Shown piece by piece: positions 10,961 to 21,134 of a stretch of DNA of 64,000 nucleotides. The position numbers and the translations under genes are program-made. Where the stretch lies: contig NC_084606.1 in assembly GCF_033807715.1 (NCBI RefSeq), positions 36,824,401 to 36,888,400 on the forward strand, in the 5' to 3' direction. Source of the stretch: Cololabis saira (Eukaryota; Chordata; Actinopteri; Beloniformes; Belonidae). The notes beneath the pieces were generated by a model that was given only the letters and a program-made list of their open reading frames with translations, did not search any database and was not told where the DNA came from. Within the stretch, counting starts at the first letter, position 1; each line of letters opens with the position of its first letter.

Positions 10961-11806
10961 TTACACGCAGCCGGGCGGGGTACAGCAATCCATACCGGAC
11001 TCCTTCAATCTCCCGCAGCTGACGGCGCACCTCATTAAAGGCAGCGCGCGCCCGCGCTGTCTTGGCGTGTGGTCCGGGAAGACGGAGATGGTCATATTCC
11101 GAACCGTTATCCGCTGCCGCTCTCTCGCCTTTCTGAGGATGTCAGCGCAGTCCGTGTAATAATGGAGCCTGGCAACTATTGCGCGGGGCCGGGCACCGGG
11201 CTGGGGTCTCGGCATGAGGGTGCGGTGGGCTCTGTCCACCACCGGCTCCGCGTCGAGGGCGAAGGCTTCCGATAACAGCCTGGAAACACCGGCTGCAGAT
11301 GAAGAGTCAGGATCCTCCTCCGGGACACCAATAATCCGTATGTTCTGCCGACGAGACCTTGACTCCAAATCCTCGCATCTGTCCTCCAGCCTCACACATT
11401 CTTTCGACAAGTGATCAACTTTTTTCTGGAGAGCAACTATGTCGTCTGAGCAGCTTGAGAGAGCCTGCTCCATCACAGCAACCGTGGCTGTAAGACCCGC
11501 GACGTCCGCCTTCATGGAGGAAATACTGCCGGAGAGATCCGCTTTAAGTGAAAGCAGCTCGGACTTAATAGAAGTTAAATTGTCACTCAGTGCTGCTTGA
11601 AGCTCTGTCTTAAATATAGCCGCAACATCGTTGCGAAGCGCGGAGAGCAGTTCCTTTTTGAGCTGGCTGAACTCCGCGCCGGGAGCCGGCGCGGCGCAGG
11701 TGCTTTCCGGAGGAGGAGAATCACCGCGGGGCGAGGAGACAGCGTGAGCCGCAGGCCGCGGGTTAGCTGGAGGGTTATTCCCCGCTTTGATGGACTTTGG
11801 AGGCAT
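10961..11806 (-). CDS. L1-like ORF1: coiled-coil RNA-binding protein
   Basis: A 281-residue frame from the ATG at 11806 (MPPKSIKAG). A proline/alanine-rich N-terminus is followed by a long heptad-patterned coiled coil (roughly residues 70-150: LSSMKADVAGL-type repeats, then LQKKVDHLSKECVRLEDR) and the RRM-type start SRRQNIRIIGVPEE, characteristic of the Transposase_22/L1 ORF1 family. ORF1 proteins trimerise and coat the LINE RNA. The frame is intact and lies 5' of ORF2 on the same strand, about 1.1 kb from the ORF2 start. Confidence 0.88.
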   Translation of the reverse strand: MPPKSIKAGNNPPANPRPAAHAVSSPRGDSPPPESTCAAPAPGAEFSQLKKELLSALRNDVAAIFKTELQAALSDNLTSIKSELLSLKADLSGSISSMKADVAGLTATVAVMEQALSSCSDDIVALQKKVDHLSKECVRLEDRCEDLESRSRRQNIRIIGVPEEDPDSSSAAGVSRLLSEAFALDAEPVVDRAHRTLMPRPQPGARPRAIVARLHYYTDCADILRKARERQRITVRNMTISVFPDHTPRQRGRALPLMRCAVSCGRLKESGMDCCTPPGCV

Positions 11807-14656
11807 TTTTCTGGTGAGTTCACGATGTAACCGCGTTGAAAAAAAAAATGTGTTCAAACCCAACCCGTGGGAGTAATTCAAATAGTGCCAAAAAATGGAG
11901 AATTACATTAACTCTGCAGGAGCTCCGCTAAGCACGTCTCACCCCATGTATAGCTAAGCCGGAAGCCAGAGATATATTTCAAAATAAATGTTCATTGAAG
12001 GTTTTTTGGGAGTTTGTTTTAGACATTTTAGTTATACACTGTTATGTTTTTCTTGAAGGTAACAAATATTATTTAGGATGTATTTGCTGTAATCTTAACG
12101 GTCTTCCAGGATTGGAAAAAAAAGTCTTACATTTTCAGAAATCTCGAGAGTGCTAAATAAAACTCATAAACCTGAAAAAAAGACTCAATCTGTGGGAGCT
12201 GATTTTAACACTTGACTTGTCATCAATCAAGTGCAACACCATTTTTTTAAAGACAGGACTAAAACCTTTAAGCAGCTGCAAACCTTTGTGACACAACATC
12301 TTCACACTTCATAATTCATATGTAAGTAATGGCATTCAGCATAGTTTTTTTCACCATAATACAATACAACAATAGAACAAAAATATTACCATTTTCCTGA
12401 ACTTATTTTAATACGGTACAGAGTTCATCTCTCTCTGATCCCCTCTACTGTCTTATGGTTTCTTACCCAACTCACTGGCTGCTTCTCTGATGTCCTTCAT
12501 TTTTTCTAAAACGGAGGATTTCAATTCACTGGCATTGGCAGAATAAACACAAACCAGAACATGGACTTTGTCATCAAGCGATGGTGAGGCCTTGTAGCCA
12601 GGATCGCGATGGGACAGAGGAGATGCAGGATTGAACTGCAGAAATACAAAGGTACAGAAGTCTGGAAAATTAAACAGAGAGAGCGTATTATTCTTCATCA
12701 AACAAAGTAAATGAAGGACGTATGTAACAACCTTATGTCTCTCTTTCACATGTCCCTCCAGAGCCAGTTTGATGTCATGTGGATTAACTCCGCTTGCAGC
12801 CCCTTCTTCCAAACCCATGATGTCATTGAACACAAAGGGGTAGAAGTTTCCTCTTCCTTCCTTCTGGATTTTATGGGTTTCATACTGTAAGATCAACCAG
12901 AAATTGAGAAAATCAATTTATGATGCAACCACCACAAATTTGTGTTAGCACTGCTTAAGGTTGGCAACAACATGTTTATTCAGATAACTCACAGAATAAT
13001 AAATAGACTAATACAGAAAAGATCTTTTTAAATAAGATTGTTTTCATTAGAGATCAAATTTGTGACAACCTCCTCACTTCTGTGTCTTAGGTGCTGGAGC
13101 AGTTCACATCTTTCATCCCAGTGTGACAAAACATACAAAAAAAACACCCTACACCAAGTAGTCGTACTGGACAGTGGCCCTTTAACTCATCATAAAAATG
13201 TTATTGAAGGATTTTCAAAGACTATTATACTCTATGACATGATACACTGATTGCACATTAACAGTATTGCTGGAGGCAAATACTGTGCCAGTTAAATACA
13301 TTATACATAATAAATAATATTTTGGAACTCATTTTATATGATTTCTTCTACACAAGATAACAGTCATAAAATGTAAATAAAAGCATTTTGGAGTTATTAG
13401 GAAGATGTGTTTTTCACAGACGTTAGAGGGAGCAATCTACTTCCAGCGACTAATCTGAGTCAGGCAAACACAGACTTGGTCAGAGAATTATATAAATACC
13501 TTCTTATTAAACTCTGAGACTGAAAGAAAATAATCTAAGTCCCAAAGATGTTGACGCATCCCCATTGAATAATGTAGATATTAAATATTTCTAACATCTT
13601 TTTTATCTTCCTTTTTGTCTTTTTTGTCAAGTTAGATGTCGGTCATCTGAGGTTGTAACCACTCAGTAAGAATAAATGATTTTTAACAGGCTTTCACATA
13701 AGGAAACGTAGGATCTGGCTTCTGAGTTTTGCATAAAAATATCATATTGTCTTAATCAGACAGTAAATGATGTAAATTCTTTTAACCAACAAAGTCTGGC
13801 TGTGCATATCAGAGCAGCTCCAAAGATCCAGTCTATCTTCAAACAATTATACTGTTTAGGGTGCATGACAGTATATAAAAGTACTGTTGTAGTTTCTAGT
13901 TTTAATTAGGTAAATTAGCTAGGTACTGTATGGTGAAAATATCCAGATCAGAAAGCATATTTATTTGAAATGGTCAGACGAACCTTCTTTGTGTGACTTT
14001 GGTCAGAGCTGGTAGCGCTGGCTGACGCTGGGATGGCCATTCTCCCCCTGACAACACTGCTGACAGAGTTGATGAAGCTGGACTTTCCAGCACCGACTGG
14101 TCCGTAGAGCAAAATTCTGAGATGACTGATTTGATCATTTTGTGGTTGATAGTCCCTCACGTACTTCAGATCTTTCTCATTGTTTCTGTTGACATGCAGA
14201 AACAAAGAATATCATTTAATAAAACAGTTTTGAACATGGGTCTCACTGATGCCTCTGAGGAAGAGGGTTCCTGCTTTTTGAGGCCTGACAGGAATATCTC
14301 TGTTTAGTTTACATGTTCTCCCCATCAATGTCTAGGTTTTATCCAGTTACCATGGCTTCCTCTCACAGTCCAGAAATATGCTTTGTAACTTAAGTAAGGA
14401 TTCAAATAATAAGGGTATGTGATAATATTTAAATATATATATTTTTGTGTGCTGGAGAGACTATGGGCCCTATTTACTAAGATCCTAAATAAAGAGTACT
14501 AAATTGCGTGTGCACTGAAAAAGTTTTGCACGTGCTGTTGTTGTGTGTTTTGTGGGTGATCAACTAAGATTGCGCGCGCAATTGATAACAGGTGCAAACA
14601 GCAGTATTTAAATGAGGTGTTGCGTGTCTTACGGTTCGCAGCGCAAACTTTGCGCC

Positions 14657-15013
14657 ATGGAGAATCTGGATGGAAAGCAGGATAGTCGCAAGCGCAAAAT
14701 GAAATTTGATGAGTTGGAGTTAGAGATATTAGTGGAAGAGGCAAATAAACACATTCATGAACTACAGCAAAGAAATGTAAACATTACCAAAAGAAACGCA
14801 AGAAGGTGGCAAGATATAAGGCGAAGAACTAAAGAAAAAGTGGCCTTTAATAAAACTTCGGCAAACAAGACAGGTGAAGGGCCTGCGGAGGAGATGCATC
14901 TAACCAGCATTGAGCAGCAGGTGCAGCTCACCTTCTGCGAGGAGCAGATAACTGGTATACCGGGGTATGACACGCTAGAGCCAACTGCAGAACAAGGTAT
15001 AGGCGCACAATAA
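14657..15013 (+). pseudogene. Harbinger Myb/SANT-like protein, internally deleted, copy 1
   Basis: An open frame of 118 codons from the ATG in gccatgg. The Myb/SANT-type start (KFDELELEILVEEANKHI) runs into RRWQDIRRRTKEKV. In the inverted relative at 28.5 kb the first part continues instead into a CDRINAVGNT segment, so a central stretch of the DNA-binding domain appears to be deleted here. In intact elements this protein helps the transposase bind DNA and enter the nucleus. The frame is open, but the domain is probably non-functional. Confidence 0.7.
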
Positions 15014-15129
15014 GAAACACTTTTTTCTCCATGAAAACACGTGGTTTATTTATTATCACAAATAAAAAAATGAATGTGCCTCCTGTGGCAACCTTTTGCT
15101 GAATAATACTCGATTTAACATTCAAATAA

Positions 15130-15496
15130 AACACAGCAACTGCATAAAATCCGTGTTTGACATCATTCAGTGCGTCCCGAGTGGATGGGAACCGTATGTG
15201 CCTGCCCATCCTGCGTAACAGAGCGTTGAGGACAGTGGACAGCACACCTGAAAGACTGCTACAGTGCGCTGGAATGACCATGATGCGAGGAAATGAAGAG
15301 TTGAGAGCAGTTTCGGCAAGGCAGATATGGCGTTACTCCTGCTTGTGACCGGCTCCAAATCAGCCCTTAACTCATTCAACAGCTCCAAGATGGAAGCGCT
15401 AGATAGTCGATATGTTTCAACTATCTGGTTTTCATTCATTCCAAACAAATTTACACGAGTCCGAAAGACTTTGGCAATGTCGCCTCCTTGCCACAA
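15130..15496 (-). pseudogene. HARBI1-like transposase N-terminal remnant, copy 1
   Basis: The minus strand reads FGMNENQIVETYRLS, ILELLNELRADLEPVT and SFQRTVAVF, then changes frame to continue as LNALLRRMGRHIRFP and ALNDVKHGFYAVA before ending. This matches the N-terminal region of HARBI1-family nucleases. The catalytic domain is missing and a frameshift lies near 15290, so no active nuclease can be made. Confidence 0.75.
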
Positions 15497-15858
15497 TAAC
15501 AGCAGCCATCGGTGCGTAATGCTGGGCAGATTAGCACCTTCCTTTCGAACGTATTAAATACAGACGCAATCACAATACGCGCAATTACTTTCAGGCTTGG
15601 TAAATCTCATTGCGTGTGGTAAATGAACCTATTTGCATTTTCCCCTCCCAGTATTTAGCGCTTTCTGGCGGGTACGCCCCATATTGATTATTCATCAGGG
15701 CAAAAGTACTAAATGAACAGCGTGTGCTATTTTGCTCATTTGAGAGGCGCAGTCCTCTTTGCACGCTGTTAGTAGATCAGCTTGCACATTGGTTTGCGAG
15801 TGATGTCAAGTTTGCACACGTTTTTACGCACGCAAACCTTTAGTAAATCAGGCCCTAT

Positions 15859-16088
15859 GTCTCTCGGCTGGCCTGGGAACGTCTCAGACTCCCCCCGGAA
15901 GAGGCAGTCTGGGCATCCCTGCTGAGGCTGCTGCCCCCGCGACCCGGGAACGGATAAGCGGAAGAAGATGAGTGAGTGAGTGAGTGAGTGAGTGAGTGAG
16001 TGAGTGAGTGAGTGAGTGAGTGAGTGAGTGAGTGAGTGAGTGAGTGAGTGAGTGAGTGAGTGAGTGAGTGAGTGAGTGAGTGAGTGAG
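15859..16088 (+). mobile_element. Rex3/RTE-like 3' tail with (GAGT)n array, copy 1
   Basis: About 110 bp (ctggcctgggaacgtctc to cggataagcggaagaag) resembles the 3' end of Rex3, a fish RTE-clade LINE that usually ends in a GATG-type tail. Here the tail is a pure (GAGT)n array at 15971-16088. The array reads as SLTH repeats in translation, which is not a gene. Confidence 0.7.
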
Positions 16089-16598
16089 ATATTTTTGTGT
16101 ATTTTGCATTTTTGGGGGATAGTCGTAGCAATGCTTGCTAGCTTCTCATACTTCTATAAGGTATCCCATCAGTTTTTTAAAAAGTCCTGAAGGTAAGTCA
16201 TCATCATTACCTGCTGCATCCTGTCTCAAAGTCTCTGGTTGTGCGTCAGAGGTGTGTTGTTTTTTCCTTTGTGCACTAAAACAGATCCATCCAGGAGTTC
16301 TCACTCCATGGTATCTATCTGTTTTACAACTATGGGATATTTCAGTGAAACATGATGGCACGGCCAGCCAGTGAGCCACACTGCTGGAGCTGAAAATATG
16401 GTTCTTTTTTCTTTTTTTTTAGAAAATAAACATAAGAAGACAAGCAATATTAGCTAGCACTACTGTCACCATATAAGTGTAGAAAATAAAGATATACTCA
16501 CTCCCACGATATTTGTCTCCAAGGATCTCCCAATACTGACAAAGGAGCAATGAATTCAGTTAATTCAGAAAATATTAGTCATGCGACAGTACACACTC

Positions 16599-16719
<121 letters not shown>

Positions 16720-17181
16720 TTACTTAAGTCCACATTGGGGAATTTCATCAGTACACACACCAGTTGTATCTGTGTGTCGCCCCTCCACCCTCTCCACTCA
16801 ATCTGTGTATCCCTCTACATTGACCCCTAGTGGAAGTGTGTGGAATTGTCTATCTATCTGTCTGTCTATTGTCCACATTCTGCCTGATAAGATAAGATAA
16901 GATAAGATATCCTTTATTTTCTCCCTCAGTGGGGAAACTTATTTGTTGTCAGCAGTACACTTAGCACACACATGTAGGGGAGGGGTAAAAGGACTGAAAA
17001 CTCAGAAATAAAAAATATATAAAAAATACAAAAAGATACGTATAAAATATGTATAAACACAGGATATGAACAGTATATACAGTTAAACAGTGCAGAAAAG
17101 CAGGTGGAGTGTTGTGAGGTACACTGGCAGATTGGCAGATATTGCACATCTTATGTTATTGCACATTTTATTGTCCACTGG

Positions 17182-18561
17182 CTACTGAGAGCAGGCGTGG
17201 TTATACAGTCTGATGGCAGCGGGGAGGAAGGACCTGCGATGCCTCTCGGTGGTGCATCGTGGGTGACGAAGCAGGTCACTGATGGAGCTCTCCAGGGCTC
17301 TGACAGTCTCATGAAGGGGGTGGGAGACATTGTCCATGATGGAGGACAGCTTAGCCACCATCCTCCTCTCCCCCACCACCTCCACCTGGTCCAGACTGCA
17401 GCCCAGGACAGAGCCGGCTTTCCTCACCACCTTGTCCAGTCTCTTCCTCTCTGCTGCAGTGATGCTGCTGCTCCAGCAGACCACCCCATAAAAGATGGCC
17501 GACGCCACCACAGAGTCATAAAAGGTCCGCAGGAGGCCGTCCCTCACTCCAAAGGACCTCAGTCGGCGCAGCAGGTGGAGTCGGCTTTGGCCCTTTTTGT
17601 ATAGGGCCTGGGTGTTGACAGTCCAGTCCAGTTTATTGTTCAGGTGAACACTCAGGTACTTATAAGAGTCCACAATCTCTATGTCCGTTCCCTGGATGTT
17701 CACCGGCGAGGGGGGGACTTTGCGCCAGCGGAAGTCCACCACCAGCTCCTTCGTTTTTCCAGAGTTGATCTGGAGGCGGTTCCGCTGGCACCAGTCCACG
17801 AATCTGTGATTCAGTTCTCGGTACTCGGTCTCGTCTCCGTTGTTAATGAGACCGACGATGGCGGAGTCATCCGAGAACTTCTGGAGGTGGCAGTTTGTTG
17901 TGTGGTGGGTGAAGTCGGCCGTGTACACGGTGAAGAGGAGGGGGGCCAGGTCGGTCCCCTGTGGAGCTCCGGTGCTGCAGACCACTGTGTCAGACACACG
18001 GCCTCCTGTCCTCACAAACTGTGGTCTGTTTGTGAGGAAGTCCAGGACCCATGATGGTAGCTGCTGGCAGACTCCAGCATGGTGCAGTTTGTCCCCCAGC
18101 AGTTCTGGCTGGATGGTGTTGAAGGCACTGGAGAAATCATAAAACATGATCCTCACAGTGCATCCAGCCGGCTCCAGGTGGGACAGGGACCTCTGCATGA
18201 GGAAGATGACGGCGTCCTCAACTCCGATGCTCGGCCGGTAGGCGAACTGCAGGGGGTCGGCGGTGGAGCTCACCAGGGGGCGCAGGTGGTGGAGGACCAG
18301 CCTCTCCAGGGTCTTCGCCAGGTGGGATGTCAGGGCCACCGGCCGGTAGTGGCTGGAGTCGCTGGGGCGAGACGACTTGGGCACCGGTACCACGCAGGAC
18401 GTCTTCCACAGCTGTGGTACCTTGTGCAGCCTCAGGCTCAGGTTGAACTTGTGCTCCACGATCCTGCACAGTTGCCTGGAGCAGGATCTGAGCAGCCTGG
18501 AGGTGATGCCATCCGGACCAGTTGCTTTCCTCGCCTTGAGCCTGGCCAGTCCTCTCTCCAC
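17182..18561 (-). pseudogene. Rex1-like reverse transcriptase
   Basis: A 459-residue frame starting at GTG, not ATG. Motifs: [31 protein letters not shown], the metal-binding MFYDFSSAFNTI, GAPQGTDLAPLLF, and FSDDSAIVG in place of YADD. The codon immediately before it is TAG (18564-18562), where related copies have CAG in TAQVERG, so a single C-to-T nonsense change cuts the RT from the upstream part of the polyprotein. The RT domain itself is otherwise open to its C-terminal LYNHACSQ. Confidence 0.88.
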
Positions 18562-18865
18562 CTAGGCTGTGGAGAGCACCAAGCTGGGCGGGGGGGTGGT
18601 TGGTGGGCTGGGCGGGGGGGTGGTGAGTGGGCTGGGCGGGGGGGTGGTGGGTGGGCTGGGCGGGGTTGCAGGGATGGGGGTTGGTGGGTTTGGTAGAGTT
18701 GAGAGTGGGCTGGGGGGTTGTGGAGGGGGAGTAGCAGGGAGGGGGTTGAGGTGAGAGTCCTTGGAGCAGAGGAGGCTCCAGTCGGGGGAAGTTGCAGCAG
18801 GGCTGGGTGGGTGGTGGGAGGGGTGTCTGGTTGTTCAAACCGGTTGAAGAACCGGTTCAGGTCAT

Positions 18866-19345
18866 TCACCCACTCCTGGTCCCTGTCCAGCGCACCAGCG
18901 CAGGTCTGGAGTTGCTACGTCCTGAGATGGTGTTCAGGCTCCTCCAGACCCCGCTGATGTCGTCCCGCTGCAGTTGGTCTTCCATCCTCCTCCTGTAGCT
19001 GCTTTTCCCCTCCCTGATCTTCTTCCTCAGGTCCCTCTGCACCGTCTTCAGCAGGTCCCTGTCTCCTGATTTGAAGACCCTCCTTTTGTCCCTGAGCAGG
19101 CCTTTAATCTCAGGGGTGATCCAAGGTTTGCTGTTTGCAAACACTTTAACTGTCTTGGTGGGTATGGTGGATTCTACACAAAAGTTAATGTAGTCCGTGA
19201 CACAGCTGGTGAGACTGTCGATGTCGTCCCCGTAGTCCTCACAGAACACATCCCACACCGTAGTCTCAAAACAGTCCTGGATAGTCTCCAGAGACTGTTC
19301 AGACCAGATCTGTCTGGTGTGGGTGACTGCTGGTTGTCTTTGCAC
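18866..19345 (-). pseudogene. Rex1-like linker between endonuclease and RT
   Basis: A 159-codon open stretch with WSEQSLETIQDCF, NSKPWITPEIKGLLRDKRR and the following basic helix, the usual linker region of fish Rex1/CR1-type polyproteins. Downstream (18570-18860) the linker passes through a C-rich imperfect tandem repeat (PPRPAH-type peptides) with frame changes before the RT. Confidence 0.75.
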
Positions 19346-19374
19346 CAGAGGCTGATACAGGGGGAGAAGGTGGA

Positions 19375-19618
19375 TCAGATCGTGATCAGATCTTCCAAGC
19401 GGGGTGAGGGGGGATGATGTACAGTATATGCCTCTTTAAGGTTGGCATAAAAAAGGTCCAGTGTTTTATTTCCCCTGGTGCTGCAGTTGACATACTGACT
19501 GAAAGTTGGAAGTGTGGATGAGGGAGGGGCATGATTAAAGTCCCCAGTAATAAGGAGGAGGGCATGTGGGTGCTGTGTTTGCAGCCTGCTCACACTGCTA
19601 TATAGGTAGCCTGCATTT
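19375..19618 (-). pseudogene. Rex1-like endonuclease C-terminal fragment
   Basis: Reads SRLQTQHPHALLLITGDFNH, with the GDFNH metal-site motif of the APE-type endonuclease, then LDLFYANLKEAY. The expected SDH end of the domain is interrupted by a frame change near 19375. The first two thirds of the domain are missing at the 5' truncation point. Confidence 0.72.
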
Positions 19619-19896
19619 TGCCTGATAAGAATGATGGATGGATGGATAGATAGATAGACAGTCAAGAGATATAGATAGCCTGTATTTTGCCCAACCTGAT
19701 CTCACAAAAAACGTGAAATGCCCACGACCTCTCACCACTATTTTCCATGGTTTATACACGGAAAATGGTATAATTCCGTGAGAGCACCACGGATATTGTA
19801 CCATGCAAAGTCAATGGGATCCGTTGTCGTGATATATACACGGATTATGACATTATTATTATTTATATATTATTCTTTGTTATAGTGGCTAAATTA

Positions 19897-20886
19897 TTAG
19901 TTTTTGTCGCACAAGGCAAGGGTGTTTGTTACTGTCAGTTTGTAAAAGCATGTTTTTAATGCTGTTTTAATGGGAGCACCACGGATATAGTCAATGGGAT
20001 CCGTGCTCAGTAGGCACGGGCCAACACACGGCCAACGTTCCAGGGGCCGTCCTGGGGACTGGGCAGACTGGCGAGACAGCTCCGGGGGCCGCCCACGAGG
20101 CCGAGCAGACCGGCGAGAACGTCCCTGAGGCCGACTGGGCTCGACGGAGACTTGACTGGGCTGGACGGGGACTTGACTGGGCTCGACGGGGACTTGACTG
20201 GGCTGGACGGGGACTTGACTGGGCTGGACGGGGACTTGACTGGGCTCGACGGGGACTGACAGGATGCGGGGAGCCGGAACAGGGGCAAACAGGATGCGGG
20301 GAGCCGGAACAGGGGCAGACAGGATGCGGGGAGCCGGAACAGGGGCAGACAGGATGCGGGGAGCCGGAACAGGGGCAGACAGGATGCAGGGAGCTGGTGT
20401 CGGGGGGCAGAGGATCCTCTGAGCTGCCTGAGTGGGGACCTGGGTCCGTGGCGCTGGCTGCGGGGGTACCCGGGTCCGGGGCGCCGGCTGCGGGGGTACC
20501 CGGGTCCGGGGGTACCCGGGTCCGGGGGTACCCGGGTCCGGGGGTACTCGGGTCCGGGGCGCCGGCTGCGGGGGTTCCCGGGTCCGGGGCGCCGGCTGCG
20601 GGGGTACCCGGGTCCGGGGCGCCGGCTGCGGGGGTGCCCGGGTCCGTGGCGCCAGCTGCGGGGGATCCAGCAACATCACCGGAGCAGGGGCTAATGCGTC
20701 CGGGACCACCATCGACGACGCTCCCGAGACCACCCCCGGAACAGCGGTTAGCTGGGGCTGACGCCGTCGTCGTCGCTCCAGAGCCTGGATAGCCTTTCCA
20801 TTGTCCTCCAGCAACCTCCTGTTGTCCTCGAGGGAAGTCCAGAGGGACACCCACTCTCTCGCTGGGTCCATATATGGTCGGACCAT
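19897..20886 (-). CDS. Proline-rich repetitive ORF, function unknown
   Basis: A 329-codon frame from the ATG at 20886, with a second ATG at 20871 (MDPAREWVSLW). Residues 1-45 look like an ordinary amphipathic segment (EDNRRLLEDNGKAIQALERR). The rest is low-complexity: about ten QPAPRTRVP-type repeats, then PAPRILSAPV repeats, then PSQVPVQ repeats, then a basic stretch. A second frame is also long, as expected of repetitive GC-rich DNA. It lies inside a transposon and is probably a transposon ORF or a chance frame. I do not recognise a function. Confidence 0.35.
   Translation of the reverse strand: MVRPYMDPAREWVSLWTSLEDNRRLLEDNGKAIQALERRRRRQPQLTAVPGVVSGASSMVVPDALAPAPVMLLDPPQLAPRTRAPPQPAPRTRVPPQPAPRTREPPQPAPRTRVPPDPGTPGPGYPRTRVPPQPAPRTRVPPQPAPRTQVPTQAAQRILCPPTPAPCILSAPVPAPRILSAPVPAPRILSAPVPAPRILFAPVPAPRILSVPVEPSQVPVQPSQVPVQPSQVPVEPSQVPVQPSQVSVEPSRPQGRSRRSARPRGRPPELSRQSAQSPGRPLERWPCVGPCLLSTDPIDYIRGAPIKTALKTCFYKLTVTNTLALCDKN
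20260..20660. repeat. GC-rich minisatellites within the proline-rich ORF
   Basis: Two adjacent arrays: a 36 bp unit (gacaggatgcggggagccgg...) at about 20260-20400 and a 15/30 bp unit around gggggtacccgggtccgg at 20460-20650. A third 24-27 bp unit (gacttgactgggct) lies just to the left at 20145-20260. Confidence 0.85.
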
Positions 20887-21134
20887 TCTGTCACGTCTGG
20901 GGGTAAGGTGTTGACCCGAACGCAAGAGAGCAGGAGGCAGGAGGCAGGAGGCAGGAGTTTGATGAAAAAAAAAAAGGATTTATTCCAACAAAAATCAAAC
21001 TAAAGCGCTGCAGAGCAGGATCAATATAAAGTAAAAAGGGATCAAAAAACTTGAGGAGCAAAACGTGGCAGGAAAACATGGGGAGCAAACAGTACGGTCC
21101 GACAGGGAACAAGGGAATGACAAGACCAGATATA

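Larger units (their letters stand above)
5644..11969 (-). mobile_element. Full-length L1-like LINE in an intron of IFI44-like copy 1
   Basis: A 6326 bp insertion flanked by an 11 bp target-site duplication, agatatatttc, at 5633-5643 and 11970-11980. Units 2 (33191-33201) and 3 (57062-57072) carry the single-copy empty site. It is antisense to the given strand: the A-rich tail reads as the T-run at 5644-5657, and the 5' end is near 11969. It carries ORF1, a T-rich/tandem-repeat inter-ORF region and ORF2, both ORFs open. The insertion happened in this unit alone, after duplication or after divergence of the units. Confidence 0.95.
14465..15855. mobile_element. PIF/Harbinger-type element, copy 1
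   Basis: A 1391 bp element with terminal inverted repeats (gggccctatttactaa left; complement of ttagtaaatcaggccc right) and a 3 bp flank duplication TAT. It carries a short Myb-like frame on the plus strand and a decayed HARBI1-like transposase start on the minus strand, the divergent pair typical of Harbinger elements, but no catalytic DDE region. It is therefore non-autonomous. It lies in the intron upstream of the P-loop exon and is shared by all three units, so it predates the duplications. Confidence 0.85.
5063..16535 (-). pseudogene. ifi44: IFI44-like GTPase, copy 1 (start exon lost, L1 in intron)
   Basis: IFI44-like proteins are interferon-stimulated cytoplasmic P-loop GTPase-fold proteins of innate immunity. 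Exons in transcript order: 16535-16502 (PWRQISW), 14185-13984 (P-loop GPVGAGKSS), 12884-12732 (DIMGLEE, the switch II/G3 region), 12635-12467 (VHVLVCVYSAN), 5418-5318 (AILTHIDE, G4-like THID), 5224-5063 (ending FGDDFINNL, stop). Donors and acceptors are GT/AG and all phases agree. The 24 bp exon with the ATG, and the promoter, present in copies 2 and 3, are missing because homology ends at the (GT)n array at 16716. A 6.3 kb L1-like element lies in the intron between 12467 and 5418, in the same orientation. Probably not expressed as a normal protein, although the remaining exons are open. Confidence 0.85.
16893..19618 (-). mobile_element. Rex1-like LINE, 5'-truncated
   Basis: Bounded by the 12 bp repeat tgcctgataaga at 16881-16892 and 19619-19630, a likely target-site duplication. 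The 3' end, on the left, has a GATAA short-repeat tail. Going 5' to 3' on the minus strand it carries the end of an endonuclease domain, a linker and a reverse transcriptase. The start of the endonuclease is absent, as expected of 5' truncation during insertion. Confidence 0.82.

Noticed and set aside
12453..12896. A single 147-codon minus-strand ORF as one IFI44-like exon, and its copies near 33.7 and 57.6 kb
   Set aside because: It reads through an intron: the donor after GHVKERHK and the acceptor before FNP split it into two exons with matching phase.
15971..16088. Possible CRISPR-like array
   Set aside because: Four-base simple repeat with no spacers, in a vertebrate genome.
15855..16131. 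Long SLTH-repeat protein on the minus strand, also in units 2 and 3
   Set aside because: It is the translation of a (GAGT)n microsatellite and occurs in two frames; no gene.
18079..18869. Several overlapping glycine- or proline-rich ORFs of 140-206 codons
   Set aside because: Shadow frames of the GC-rich Rex1-like linker and RT.
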